From assembly GCF_000471905.2 (NCBI RefSeq), contig NW_006498122.1, forward strand, positions 2,061,349-2,125,348: a DNA stretch of 64,000 nucleotides, in the 5' to 3' direction. This document shows, piece after piece, positions 51,294-63,047 of this stretch. Both the position numbers and the translations under genes were made by a program. A model generated the notes under the pieces. That model worked only from the letters and a program-made list of their open reading frames with translations. It was not told the DNA's origin and ran no database searches. Source of the stretch: Amborella trichopoda (Eukaryota; Streptophyta; Magnoliopsida; Amborellales; Amborellaceae). The first letter of the stretch is position 1; every line of letters begins with the position of its first letter.

Positions 51294-51875
51294 GGGATCG
51301 TACACCATAATATTGTTTACCTTGGCACGAGAATATCAGAACTACTACTCGTTGGACGTAAAATCAAGTAGCTTGGAGCTATCAAAGTTTGAGGATAACT
51401 CTTTAGAGTTTGAGTGTTGTCAATAGTACACCTCCAACTACCATATTTAGTTGAGGGAAAAGTTTATACAGAGTCGAGGCTCTAAATAATCGAATTGGAG
51501 CCTACCACAAAAGTTTTATTAGGAGTGATTGTTTTGATGCCCAGATATCTTCAAATTGATCATCTCAACATCAAGATGTATGGACATGAGAAAAAAATGG
51601 ATTTAAAGTTTTAGAAATAGTGGTTTTTGTAACGTACTTTTGACAGTTAATTTTTAAGATTTTAAACTTTTCGTAGATCTGCTGATCTACACTATTTTTT
51701 AAGTGTTAAACTTTATAAATAAAAATGAAATTATATCTTAAGGCTATCACAAAGATTTTCAGTATTGAAACCACATTTATCAGTACTATTTGTAGGTAGG
51801 CTCTATACAAACCGCCCCCTTTAGTTAATGTGATGTAACGTTCTTTTATCTAGGGTAAACAACTTATTGGATTAA
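51294..51875 (+). mobile_element. Family A MITE (A6), interrupted by B3
   Basis: Starts GGGATCGTACACCATAATAT. Left half ends at 51454; right half resumes at 51829 with GTGATGTAACGTTCTTTTAT. B3 is inserted between them with a 9-bp duplication. Confidence 0.7.
51455..51819 (+). mobile_element. Family B MITE (B3), 365 bp, nested in A6
   Basis: Flanked by TTTAGTTGA (51446-51454) and TTTAGTTAA (51820-51828), 8 of 9. GGGAAAAGTTTATACAGAGT start; CTCTATACAAACCGCCCCC end. Confidence 0.9.
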
Positions 51876-51883
51876 TGAGCCAG

Positions 51884-52105
51884 AGAGACCATTCATCTTT
51901 TGTACAAGTAGGTCACCCCCTTAAATTTCAAAGTGGGTGGGTTGTAAAAGTGTTATTAAATAGACACAAAGTTCCAAAAAAAAAATTTAATATACTTCAT
52001 GACTCACCCTAAACCATCCAATTTGACATTTAATGAGTGAAAATAGTTGTGACGTCCTTGTAATAAAGATAATTGTCTCTTTATAACAATTGTACGTTTG
52101 GGATT
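51884..52105 (+). mobile_element. Family A MITE (A7)
   Basis: GAGACCATTCATCTTTTGTA left and GTTGTGACGTCCTTGTAATA right inverted ends. Lies tail-to-tail with A8. Confidence 0.75.
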
Positions 52106-52336
52106 GTCTACAAAGAGAAAACTTACCTTTTATAGAAGAAGTCATAATTATTCCCACTCATTAAATGTCAAATTAGATGGCTGGGGTGAATCAAGAAGTC
52201 TGAGATTTTTTTGGAACTTTGTGTCTAATCAATGACACTCTTACAACCATCCATTTTGAAATCTAAAGAACAATAATGATTGTGATATCTTTGTACAAAA
52301 GATAAATCATCTATTTGTATACAATCCCCATAATAA
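52106..52336 (-). mobile_element. Family A MITE (A8), inverted relative to A7
   Basis: GGGATTGTCTACAAAGAGAA left and the inverted GGGATTGTATACAAATAGAT right. CACTCATTAAATGTCAAATT matches the reverse complement of the A7 right half. Confidence 0.75.
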
Positions 52337-54168
52337 TTGGATCCTTCACTTAAATCTTTATTGCTTGAGAAATATTTATATATTCACAAGTAAAATGATT
52401 TCCTGCTTTCACATGAGCATACTATTAATTTCAAGATGACAAAAGTTCATATATTAAAGAGAGGACTAAGATCACAATCCAAACCCAGAAGCTTAGTGAG
52501 ATGGAAACTTTTTAATTTTTTGTTGGCCAATGTACCAGTTACAAATTTGCAAGCATTTCTATTTCATGATTACCAATTTCAATCAATTGATAAAAGAAAA
52601 AAGGAAGAACATATGAAAGGGCCCTGGTTTTAATTGCACCCCTAATATGAAAAATATTATACTTGATATCACATTTGTATTGAATGTAAGGATTGTACTC
52701 TCACTTTTAGTACTATAAGGTTACACTCATTTGCATTTGTCAGGTGCGAAAATCGGGCTTTAGGGGTTTATTATTTATCTCACAAAATTTAATAACAAAT
52801 TTATTTTTAGCATTGTGTTGAATAATACAAAGCCAATTGTACGATCTCGTAGGTGACAACTAAGGATGATTGTGACCTTTTTATACTAAAATTAGATACT
52901 TTTATTGTATGCTTAGTCACCCAATTGTAAAAATAGTTGCCCAACCAGGGATATTTTTGTATCGTATCTCTATTCACTTAAGTGCGTCGAGTTACCAAAA
53001 TATTATTATTTGTTTGGGTTCTCAACTATAAACATGGGTATTTTAGAAGTTTTCGATATTTATTTGAAAAATTATGCTTATGAAATAAAACTCAAAAAGT
53101 GTATCCTGCAGTGATAAATGAATCTTTTGATATCTTTAATGATTTTATAAAATAATTTAAGCCTCTCGTTAATATTTTTTTAACATAATAACCCGTAATA
53201 ATATTTTCTCTCTCATCGGACCTCGGGTATTTTCATCGTCCTTATGCTTTTTATCATTTTCAAAATATCACCCTACATCAATAATTAAAAATATATTATC
53301 CCAAATTTGGGGCCATGCAATTCAATATATGTCATCCGTTAAAGAAAACATCAAACTATAAAGTTCAAAAGAAGGAAAAAAAAAAAGGATCAAACCAATG
53401 ATTTAAAAAATGGATCGGTGACCCAGTTCAAGCACCCAAAAACCGCTTTAGATTGGTAAATTCGCAGTCTAGATCGCCATTTTACTATGTGGAAAAAACA
53501 ATGAAGAACTGGAAAAAAAACACGTGATGAAATAGCGAACTGGCCAAAAATCAGTCCGGATAAATGAATCAGCGCCCTAAATCCTTGTTTTACTATAGAA
53601 AATAATTGTTTTACTGTATAGAACCATCGGTTCCCTTCTAAACTCTGCTGTTTTGCTATATAAACATAGAACTAGAACATGGCGACTAATTAATCCCTAA
53701 GTCGGACAAGGCGCTTCCATGCCGACCGAGCATTTTTAAAATCATTGCATCAAATTTGCATGGTTCATGCAGGATGGGCATTTTCGTATTTCTTAACAGA
53801 TGGCAATTTCGTCTTAATTTCAAATACAAGGGCAAAATCGACCTCACGTTTCTTCTGAAGCGTACCCGTTAGTGGCTGAGGCCCGTTAGCGTCCCCGTTA
53901 TATTTGACGTCTGAGGAAAAGTGGGGTCCACTCAAATGCTCATGCTTCCTGGTCTTTCTAATTGTCTTCTTACCTGTCAAGAATAACAACTGAGTAAGCA
54001 AAGACTCCAGAAGAAAATATTTGAAAAAGCAACTGCCCTTACCAATTACCAAAATGACACACATATTTTATTCATCATAATTATTTAGGGGGGTAGGGTA
54101 GTATGTCACTCATTGGTCTTTGGGTGAATTTGACTTCATTCCACTCAACAACTTAATTTTCAGAAGGA
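52337..54168. other. Gene-free stretch with fragments of elements
   Basis: A family A right-end fragment at 52836-52925 and a CCCGTTA-repeated segment near 53865-53905. No supported gene on either strand. The 99-residue minus frame at 53765-54064 has no recognisable domain. Confidence 0.45.
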
Positions 54169-54526
54169 TAAAGTTTTTATAAAGTATCAACCTTATCTAA
54201 AAAATGCTACAGATGTTGACAAATATTACAATTGATCATATAGACTCGAGATGTATGTATATAAATAGAAAAATGATTTCAATTATTAAATTTAGTATTA
54301 TCTTATAATACAATATCTAGACTGTCTATTTTTTTAAAAAAACTATGTTTAAATAAACTCCATCTGCACTACTTTTTGAACTTTAAATTCCATAATTTAG
54401 TTTGAAAATAAATTTTTAGACCATCCTAAGTGTTATAGGAACCCAAGCTATATCTTCTAATAAGATTTACCAGTGCTCTTTACTTTATTGTTTAAGGTTG
54501 ACATCTTAGACAAACTACACCATTCT
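54169..54526 (+). mobile_element. Family B MITE (B13), diverged
   Basis: GGATAAAGTTTTTATAAAGT start. Flanks TTTTCAGAA and TTCTCAAAA match at 7 of 9. Core phrase AGACTCGAGATGTATGTATA. Confidence 0.65.
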
Positions 54527-54569
54527 CAAAAAAGGGGGAAAAAATTCTCCTCTCTTTTACAAAAAAAAG

Positions 54570-54800
54570 AGAAAGAAACGTACACAATAAGACCATATAC
54601 TCTTAGTATAAGAAGGTCACAATGATCATTTAAATATGAAATCGAGTGGTTCATGATGTTTTGTTAATTGAGTACAAAGTTCAACATAAATTTTTCAAGT
54701 AATGTGAAATACTTCAAGATATATAATTTTACATCTACCGACTAATATTTTGACCTCATCGTACCAAGGATGAATGATTGTGTCGTATATAACCCCAAAA
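54570..54800 (+). mobile_element. Family A MITE (A9)
   Basis: CACAATAAGACCATATACTC ... ATTTTGACCTCATCGTACCA, with internal AAATATGAAATCGAGTGG. Confidence 0.65.
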
Positions 54801-55253
54801 GAAAAAAGGCCAATGCCATCAGATTCTCTTCTCAAAACAATCGAAGTCCTTAGTTTCATGCCTTAATCTGAAGAGAAGCGAGTCACAGTCTTAAAATATG
54901 ATTTTTTTTTTCAAAATTGTCCCCTACATACATTAAAGGGGTAAAAAATATGCAATTTTTTTTTAAAATTATAGTTCATATTAGTTGTATTTTTATGTCT
55001 TTATATTGGAAATTTTTACAAAAGTGCCAAGTTATACATATTTTAAATTGTTTTAGTTTTAAAAATGCACTCACAGGCTTCTCTCGAATCTTTTGAAGAA
55101 TCTATGTGCTTGCATTTTCCATCCAAAATGAAGAGCGCTCTGAAGAAAATATGATAACATTAAAGACAATGTACTTCCATATAGATTTCAAGGGAAAAGT
55201 ACTTTGTATTACTGTAAGCTTATAAAGTCATAACTAAAATCTTGCTTGATCAG

Positions 55254-55703
55254 ATGCTCTGCAGCCTCCAGTGGTGGGGAGGCAGTAGGGGCCAGGGACT
55301 CAATCTTCTTACGATTCATTCGTGCCACCCACTGGAGCCATTGATTAAACTCAATCTAGCTGGCTCGCCCGGCACAACGATTCCTTCAATGGCTCCTTCT
55401 GCTACCGGAGATGCTATGTCGATGAGTCACCACCAGAGCCCTCTGCCCCGGCCAGATAAATCTCTTTCCGTCCCAACTCCTAGACCAATGTTGGGGGATC
55501 AGAGGCGAGTAGGGATGGTAGGTCTCGGGCTGCTGGGTGGGCTGACAAATTTCTTTCTTCATCCGGAGGGGAGCCGGGGAATATGGATCAATATGGATTC
55601 TCATGCCATGCCTGTGGTAGATCCAGTCTTTCCCTCAAAAGGATTCGATTATGGAGGAAGTGCTAGGAAACGTTGGTCGGAAAATGAGACCCCGGTATGT
55701 TGA
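55254..55703 (+). other. Isolated unrecognised ORF with higher GC
   Basis: About 150 codons from ATG 55254 to TGA 55703, GC-richer than the flanks and rich in Gly, Pro and Ser. It starts just after a CTCTGCAG acceptor-like site and its end overlaps a GGTATG donor-like site. I recognise no domain. It could be an exon of an unseen gene, a captured gene fragment or part of a transposon. No second exon was found nearby. Confidence 0.2.
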
Positions 55704-56190
55704 TCATCTCGACCACGACAATCATAGATATGAAAAAGAATTCGTTTTAGGTCATCAAATGGTGTAGTTTGTAATGCATATTTTGGACCATTCATTCCGA
55801 GTGTTAACAAATCCATTGGATTATCATTTTTGGAACTTCAAATCTAATTATCTAGGATAAAAATATTTTTGGTTGTACTTAACCAAATAATGGATAAATT
55901 TCCAAGTCATCACAAATTTCAGGGGTTTGCCCACAAAAAAATATGGACCATTTTTTCTATCAAAAAGATTTTATCCTGCAGCCCTTTCTATGTGACTCCG
56001 ATTTATATGTGTTCAAGGACTCAGTCATCGCGTAGCAAGCCGTAAAAAATATTGTAGGCTAGCCCAATTGTGTTTGTCTGGCCATCAATTTTTTATCGAC
56101 TCACTTGCAGATGTCTAATGGAGCTATTCCAGACATATTGGATCATGTCCATGTGATAGCACATGAAAATTCCCACCTTATATATTTTAT
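55704..56190. other. Element remnant, no gene
   Basis: GATCATCTCGACCACGACAA is a phrase of the family H/I interior, followed by AT-rich sequence. Ends not defined. Confidence 0.4.
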
Positions 56191-56420
56191 GCGATTATAG
56201 GCAATGACACATTTTGTTTTTGATACAAAGATATCACAATTACTTACACAACCATCCAATATGAAATTTGGTAGCTTGTGTGTCACAAAGTTCTATTTTT
56301 TATTTTTGAAATTTGAACTTGGTCAATGAAATAAACGTAACCATCTAATTTCACATCTAATGATAAAGATTAATTGTGACCGTTTTGTATTAAGATAAAT
56401 ATCTCATAGTATATTTTTCC
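56191..56420 (+). mobile_element. Family A MITE (A10), 230 bp
   Basis: Flanked by ATATTTTAT (56182-56190) and ATATTTAAT (56421-56429), 8 of 9. Right end inverted GGAAAAATATACTATGAGAT. Confidence 0.75.
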
Positions 56421-56924
56421 ATATTTAATTAGGTGGTCAAGGAGTCTTAGGTTGCTACGTTTTACAAATTTTCTGGCGGGGCATTTGGGGCATTTGACAA
56501 TGAGAAAAGAACCTCAAGCACCATAAATGTTTATAATTTTTTTATTCTCAATATAAATAATAAGATATTGATGACGTAAAGATGCCGAAATGTTTTAGAA
56601 TTTAATATTTATTCAGTTTTAAATTGACAGTTTCAGAGGAAAAAGTAATTATTTATTATTTTTCAAGGGATAAAATTTTCCCCCATAGGAGGTGGCACAG
56701 GAAAAGTAAGCAATTATTAGCTCTTATTAAATTCGTACAAACATGGTCACACCCACATGGTAATCTTGATTATTTATTATAATAATAAATAATAAATTAT
56801 TATTTATATAATAAATATTTTGATTAGTGCTAGGTTATAGAATCTTTGTGGGCCGTCCATTAAAAAAATTAACAGGATATGAACCGTTGGATGGTCTCAA
56901 TTTGTGTCTTCTCAATGGGTGAGG

Positions 56925-57308
56925 TTTGTATAAGGTGTAAACCTTATACTATTGAAATAAGGTGAACCTCAAAACTATCTTGAAAATGTAGTTTCAGTGC
57001 TGCGATGCCTTACGATGATATAAAAATCTATTATTGTCGCCAATTATGAAATTGAAAATTATAAAAATGGTGACAATCAAGCATATCTATAAACATTTAA
57101 AAATATTGAAAATAGACGGTTCAGATAATATGTTAGAAAATGAATTATTTTTAAGATTAAAAATCCCTATTTTTTTTTTCACATGTATTAATCTTGAGAT
57201 CGGGATGATCGATTTGAAGGTTTTTTATCAAATAAATAACATTCTCTATTGGGATTTTTAGATGGACCTTAGTCAGACTAGGTTTACACCTCATTTAGAC
57301 ATTTTCCT
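56925..57308 (-). mobile_element. Family B MITE (B14)
   Basis: GGGTGAGGTTTGTATAAGGT at the left and an inverted TTTTCC end at the right. Core GACGGTTCAGATAATATGTT. No clean duplication. Confidence 0.7.
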
Positions 57309-57489
57309 TTAATAATTTACACATGTAATTCCAAAAGTGCACCGAATTTACTTTTATAATAATAAGACCCATGCAAATAAATTGGTTTGTTGGGCATTAA
57401 AGTGGGGTGGGCACACGTGATTTTATATAGTTTAGGTTTCTCTCTCTAGCAGGTATGGAATTTGAAGGGAAAAGGGCCTTGGTCCCTTT

Positions 57490-57825
57490 CGAGTTAGGTC
57501 AACTAGATGCATGACATCTGTCTCTTCCCCATTACTTTCTCTCTCTTCTCATTATGCTCTATATTCTCTCTCCTCATTGTGCTCTCTCTCTCTCTCTCCA
57601 TTGCTTTCTCTAGCTTCTCATTATGCTCTCTACTCTCTCTCCTCATTGCATTCTCTCTCCGCCCTCATTGTGCTCTCCTCTGTCTCTCTCTCTCATCGTG
57701 CACTCTACTCACTTTGCCTCTCATTGCTCTCTCTCTCTCTCTCTTTGTGCTCTCAAGTCAATCCACTCATTTCTCTCTCTCCGTTACTCTCTTCTCTATC
57801 TCTCTCTTATTCTGCACAATTAATT
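57490..57825 (+). repeat. Pyrimidine tract of decayed CT repeats
   Basis: Units of CTCTCT broken by CTCATTATGC/CTCATTGTGC phrases at irregular 30-60-bp spacing. Frames through it in all three phases are Ser/Leu artefacts. Confidence 0.9.
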
Positions 57826-57993
57826 GCAATAACAAATCGAGAGTATTTACGTACGGATCCCAATATTTTATGTAATATATGAAATGTTATGTTTATAGGC
57901 TGAAATTATAAAAAAAGTTGGCTAACTTAGTATTTTTTTATTTTTTTTTAAATTACCCCTTGATCATCCTCCTATTGCAATTTAACTTATATG

Positions 57994-58466
57994 TATATGG
58001 AAATTACTACAAAACGTCTATAGGCGAAAATGAATTGTGATTTTGTATACTCTTATCACCATCTAAAGTTCATCGCACGGTCATGATTGTCCTGTAGTGT
58101 TTTATTTTTTATTTTTATTTTTACAAATCGGAATGACCTGAAATTTGGCGCATGTGTTCATAAAACATAGAAGAATCTACGAAAAATATCAAAAAAATAT
58201 TTTACTTGAAAACAATTGACCAAAATACCTTCGAAAAGTTTTGGGGGTATTTTGGGTACTTTTTTTTGTATTTTTTTTTTTATATTTTTATTAGGTACAT
58301 CTCACTAATATGTACAAATTGTCTAAAGTTCAGATCATTCAAATTTGTAGAAAAAAATGAAAAATGAAACACTACTGAACAATCGTGACCGTGCAATGAA
58401 CTTTGGATTATGATGAAGGTAAGCGAAATCACTGTTCATTTTCGCCTATGGGTGTTGAAAAAACTT
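57994..58466 (+). mobile_element. Family D foldback (D2)
   Basis: GGAAATTACTACAAAACGTC start and inverted GAAAAGTTTTTTCAACACCC end, with matching subterminal ATAGGCGAAAATGAA on both sides. Central palindrome 58218-58257. Flanks TATGTATAT and TTTATATAT match at 7 of 9. Confidence 0.8.
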
Positions 58467-58483
58467 TTCTTTATATATATATA

Positions 58484-58918
58484 TATAGTTTTTTCATTAG
58501 TAGGGTAGCGCCCCAAGCTTTAGGGGCAGTGCCCAGGCTGTTTGAGGTTGGAATTCTGTTTATCTAAAAAAATAAAGAATAAAGAGTGGTCCAAAGATGG
58601 GGACCTCGGACCGCCCTGGAGCTGAGTTGTGCTCAGTCCAAATAGCGATATGAGGTTCCCATGATCAGATCGCTGCTTTTTTCTCAAAAAATAAGATATA
58701 TAGCGCGGTCTAAGAATGACGACCTCATACCGCTAATTTTCTTAAAAAATAAGAAAAAAAAGAGCGATTTGATGATGGGAACCTCGAACGCTCAGGAAAC
58801 AAAGGGAAAGGGCGGTCCGAGGATTCGAACCTCAAACTGCTTGGGAACTATCCTCGGATCGCTTGGGAACTACCCTTAGAGCTCGATGCACTGCCTTACT
58901 AACGAAAAAATTTAAAAA
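58484..58918 (+). mobile_element. TIR element G2 with five 30-bp hairpins
   Basis: The ends TTTTTTCATTAGTAGGGTAG and (reverse complement of the right end) TTTTTTCGTTAGTAAGGCAG are inverted. Inside are five imperfect palindromes of the type GCGGTCCGAGG-N7-CCTCGGACCGC, at 58584-58615, 58644-58674, 58702-58734, 58762-58794 and 58811-58841, separated by A-rich spacers. Confidence 0.75.
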
Positions 58919-58962
58919 TAATAATTGAATTGTTGTTTGATGACAGATCCTCATAAAGGCAA

Positions 58963-58966
58963 GTTT

Positions 58967-59007
<41 letters not shown>
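58963..59007 (+). repeat. Poly-T / poly-A run
   Basis: T run followed by about 35 A, next to element G2. Length is probably variable and assembly-sensitive. Confidence 0.9.
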
Positions 59008-59008
<1 letters not shown>

Positions 59009-59384
59009 AAAGTAAGTTGGCCGACCGTATAATTTCCACCGATAAACAAACATTTTTGAAATTTAAGTAAAATTTTCAAGTCCGTACGTAAATCTGCAAT
59101 CAATAAATAAGCATGGCGCTCTCCACATTCCTTCTAGATTTTCATTAAATATCAGTGTCCATCTTGTTGGTTTGACCCTTAAAAATCTACTTGTCGCATT
59201 TTTGACCCTCTACAATAAATGTAACCTACTGCTGCATTGCTGCTTTGAAATATACGAAGGCGAGTTAACCACCACACGCGCCCTGTGAATGTATGAAGCT
59301 TACGCATGGAAATAATACTAATTCAGAAAGCTGTGCAGTCAACCGGAGATATGAGAGTGTGTGAATGCAAAGAAATAACATTAA

Positions 59385-59735
59385 TTCCGATCAGCATTTG
59401 CAAGCTCAGCCGGTCCAAATCGGAGCCGGCTGGTCAAACACCGAACTTGCCGGTCAAACCGAAATCCGGTACCAGTTGATCCGGTTTTGGTGGTTCGGCC
59501 GGGTAGTTAAAAAAAAAAAATTTATTTTTTTATTTCATTTGGATGTACTTTGTTTAATCACGTTTTAAATATATTTTTCATATTTTTTTAGATTTTTTTT
59601 GTATTTTTTTAATACTTTTTGGACAGACAAAACCTACCCGATTAGGCCAGTTGAACGGTTGGTTTACCGGTTATTTAGACCGGGCCCTTAGTCGGTTTCT
59701 TAAGCCATTTCAATTTCTCAAACACGCTCCAACAC
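59385..59735 (+). mobile_element. CCGG-rich element F2
   Basis: CAGCCGGTCCAAATCGGAGC and CAAACCGAAATCCGGTACC at the left, ACCGGTTATTTAGACCGGGC at the right. AT core CATTTGGATGTACTTTGTTT matches F1 inverted. Confidence 0.6.
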
Positions 59736-60209
59736 GGATTTAGATACTATGCAGAGAGAGAATGCAACGAAAGAACATTACTTCAAGTTAGTTTTTTGTT
59801 AAAATAAAAGGTTTCAAAACAACTTAAAATTATGTTGGTCCAGTTTTATAGTGTGTTATGTTGGTCCACAGGCTTTTGTAAAAAGTTTTTACATGAAGGT
59901 GGTTAGTATTACAACCTTACATTGCCAACCCAACGACACCCGTTTATGCATTTAAGACTCCTTTTATTGGAGGTGTTATTATTTTAAAAGGTCTCTCAGT
60001 TCGTATGTTCTTTCTCTCACTAATTTGGAGAGACGCATGAACGATTTTTTTTCAATGAATTAGATGACTATCTCATGGCATCAAGAAGTTAATGATGCAT
60101 TTTGTTTAGTGTATGGTTTTCGTGGACTCTCATGCATGATTTTCTCGTCATCCTGTAAGTTTTTAAACATAATTTTTTCATGGTAATGTACTCAATCGAT
60201 GGTTATATT

Positions 60210-60400
60210 TTATCGATTGGAAGATTAATTTTTAGTGAAAGAGAAGATGTTCCTAATCAATATTTTACTGTAGTATATCGATTGGATGATATCTTTTATA
60301 GTAGGAAAGAAGTTTGCCATCCTAATCAATGTTTTTATTGTACCGATTGGATGATGATTTTTGCCGGAGAGAGATAAATTTGTTTCCAATTGATGCTTGT
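60210..60400 (+). repeat. About 70-bp repeat, 3 diverged copies
   Basis: Each begins TATCGATTGG or TACCGATTGG and continues to CCTAATCAAT or CCAATTGATG. The copies are clearly related but gapped. Confidence 0.6.
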
Positions 60401-60736
60401 TTCCAATAATTTTAGTGATTTTAGTTTTGTTCAGGTCTAATTGACTTGCAATTTAGGGACTCAGTAATTATTTTATGATATGATTGTATCGTACTCGCCA
60501 AGACTGTTTGCACCTCAGATTTTACCATGATATATATTTAATAAGACCCCAAACAACCAACATGTACCACACAGGGGGAGAGAGTTGCAGTTGCAGGTAG
60601 AATGAATTAATGGCCTCATGGAAATGGCAGGTCGGCAGGTGAAGAAAGCGCGGCGCATGTATGGGGTTAATTACTATCAAGGGAGGTGATACACCATTTA
60701 CTAGAGAGAGAGTAGGTCAGGTAGATAATTGGTGCT

Positions 60737-60768
<32 letters not shown>
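60737..60768 (+). repeat. (GA)n microsatellite
   Basis: About 15 GA units. Confidence 0.95.
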
Positions 60769-60770
<2 letters not shown>

Positions 60771-61384
60771 GGAAAGCAGGAAGAATGGTAGGCAACTGGT
60801 GCTAAACGTGAAGTTATTCATCCCCAATCAAGAAAAAAAAAGAAAAAGAAAAATAAAAGAATTGTGTGAAGTTATTCATAAAAGAGAGATCATAAAATGC
60901 AAGCAATTAAAGAACAGAGACCACTCTGAAGCTGATATGTAGACTCGTTGTGGCGAGCATAGTCACTGATACTGATACCCGGAAACTCTTTAAGTGTTTT
61001 GCTCCCATTAAAGTTGGTATAATTGTCGAATGATGGAGGGAAAAATTATATTTATATTTAATTTCTATTCAATTTTAAAAGATGAATGTGTTAATTGATT
61101 TTCATTTTTTTTAAAAAAATAGTACTGTATTAAAGGTATTTTTAAAGTCTTAAAGGTTTATTTGGAAGGTGGGGAGCCGAAACCACCTCACACACCACAC
61201 CAGGCTACTTCAAGTCTTTTCTCTTCATTCAAATCAAAAGCCATCTTACAATAGTCGTACCACTATTTTTATCAATAAGCCCTACCAAAATTCCTCAAAA
61301 GATAAGCTTACTATTATCTCACCCTTCATAAACTATCTGCCTAAACAACTCATGCAAAAGAAAGTAGAAAATGGACCTACAAAA

Positions 61385-61745
61385 TAAAGGACTTATACTT
61401 CTAAGAAGAAGTTGCTATAAGGCTTAGACTTTATAAAAACAAAATAAAAGCCCCATGTTGAATTCTCGCATGGAAAATACGACGACGGAAACCTCCATGA
61501 TGACTCTAAAATCAATCTCCAACATTGACAAGAAAATTTGAGACGAAAAAAATATACAAATCTTATGGATCTTTGAACACTTATTTTTAGGGAGACAATA
61601 TACATTATTTTTAGAGCTTGAGATCTTAATTTTTTTTACAACCATAATGTTCAAGCCGAGATGATTGATGTAAATATTTTTTGTAATTTTCGATGAGTTT
61701 TAAGGTGAGGCTTTAGTTATTTTGATAGGTCTGTAAGTCCTAACA
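61385..61745 (-). mobile_element. Family B subfamily copy (B15)
   Basis: Reverse complement contains GAGTCATCATGGAGGTTTCC and GGGGCTTTTATTTTGTTTTT, as in B11 and B12. Confidence 0.6.
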
Positions 61746-62159
61746 AAACCATTTTCCTAAAAAAAACGTACTTCCCTAAAAAAAAAAAAGAGACTATATT
61801 AAACTAACCTAAAAATCTTATTTCTAACAATTGGACCCTAATAAAATAAAAATCAAATACACCTATAACTTCTAAAAATAAAAAAAATAAAACTCAAAAT
61901 AACTTTTTGATCAACCTATTTTTAATTTGCATCATTCTCCCTTGTTTGGAGAAAGTTTTGAAACAAGCTAAGAAGAATTATGCATTAGGGCTGCAACTTT
62001 CTCCAACCCAAACTATTAATTATTTTCCGGTGTTTGAATTGAAAAATCTCGTAAATGAGACTGATTTTTTTGAATGGAAAATTAACTACAACCGTATTTA
62101 ATTGTGCTTAAAAAATAAAAGATTCTCATTAAATGTATTTCTCTTTGTAGTTTTGTCAT

Positions 62160-62345
62160 ATTATTCGTGGGTTGTTGACTAGGGTACTGATATTAGTTCA
62201 ACGGTTGAGTACGCATTTACAATGTGTAATGAAATTCTTACTTTTTAAATTCAACGTATATTTTTTTTTAAATGCTCAAGATTAATTGTGACCACCGTGC
62301 ACCAAAAGTAATTGGCCTCATTATATACTTTTCCATAATAAATTG
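62160..62345 (+). mobile_element. Family A MITE (A11), partial
   Basis: Right end ATTAATTGTGACCACCGTGC then the inverted GGAAAAGTATATAATGAGGC. The left end is degraded. Confidence 0.55.
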
Positions 62346-62439
62346 CCTCCTTGCGCACAAAAACAAATATGAATATCTACATCTTTTTTATTATTTATTT
62401 ATTTTTTTAACTCCATTATCTTGAGTAACTAATCACTTC

Positions 62440-62894
62440 TTCCCCCTTCTTCTTCTCTCTAAACAGTATTTTAGAGATCCAATTAGATCAAGCTAGTCGT
62501 TGACCTTTTTATTTAGATCTGATATCTTAAAGTATATTATTTTTAATTTTTTTACAAATCATATGAATGTGATATTATGTACGTGCTATCACCTCGATGA
62601 GGCGCACTTAAAAACAATATATAAAAATATTCCCAATAAAATAAAATACCCTAAAAACTTTTAAGGGCATTTTAGTTATTTTATTTTATTGAACATATTT
62701 TTTTTATATATATATATATATATATTTTAACAAGTGCAAGAGAGGACTAGATGCCAAAATGTTGGTGTCCAAATATTTTATAGCATTTTTTTTTAAAACA
62801 ATAAGGTTGAGGCATGACATTGTAATTGTGTGCATCTCAATCGTTCATTCGAAACAAAAGGCTAGATAGAGGGAAGCATAGAAAGCTTGCCCTT
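62440..62894 (+). mobile_element. Family C foldback (C3), diverged
   Basis: Aligns with C1 along its length: GTACGTGCTATCACCTCGAT, GAGGCGCACTT, a central AATACCC ... GGGCATTTT palindrome (62645-62672), GGTTGAGGCATGACATTGTA, and AGCATAGAAAGCTTGCCC at the end. Confidence 0.65.
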
Positions 62895-63047
62895 AACACA
62901 GGTGTACATAGGGCCCGAATTTCAAATAAATTCGATTTGTAGAAGAACTTTAAATTCACACAAATGAGAGTTAAAATTTGAAACTCTGGAATCGTCCATA
63001 ATTATACTTGATGCCTCGATTTAAAAAAATTAAGGTAATTTTAATTA

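Larger units (their letters stand above)
59736..61384. other. Gene-free stretch with repeats
   Basis: Holds a three-copy diverged repeat (60210-60400) and a (GA)n at 60737-60768. No supported gene. Confidence 0.5.

Noticed and set aside
53765..54064. 99-codon minus-strand ORF
   Set aside because: No domain, hydrophobic then basic composition by chance, no promoter; kept only as a note.
57507..57882. Open frames of over 120 codons in two phases
   Set aside because: They run through a CT microsatellite tract; Ser/Leu-only composition in every phase is a low-complexity artefact.
58811..58841. tRNA-like B box (GGTTCGAATCC, minus strand)
   Set aside because: It is one arm variant of the repeated hairpin unit; no A box at the right distance and no cloverleaf, so not called a tRNA or SINE.
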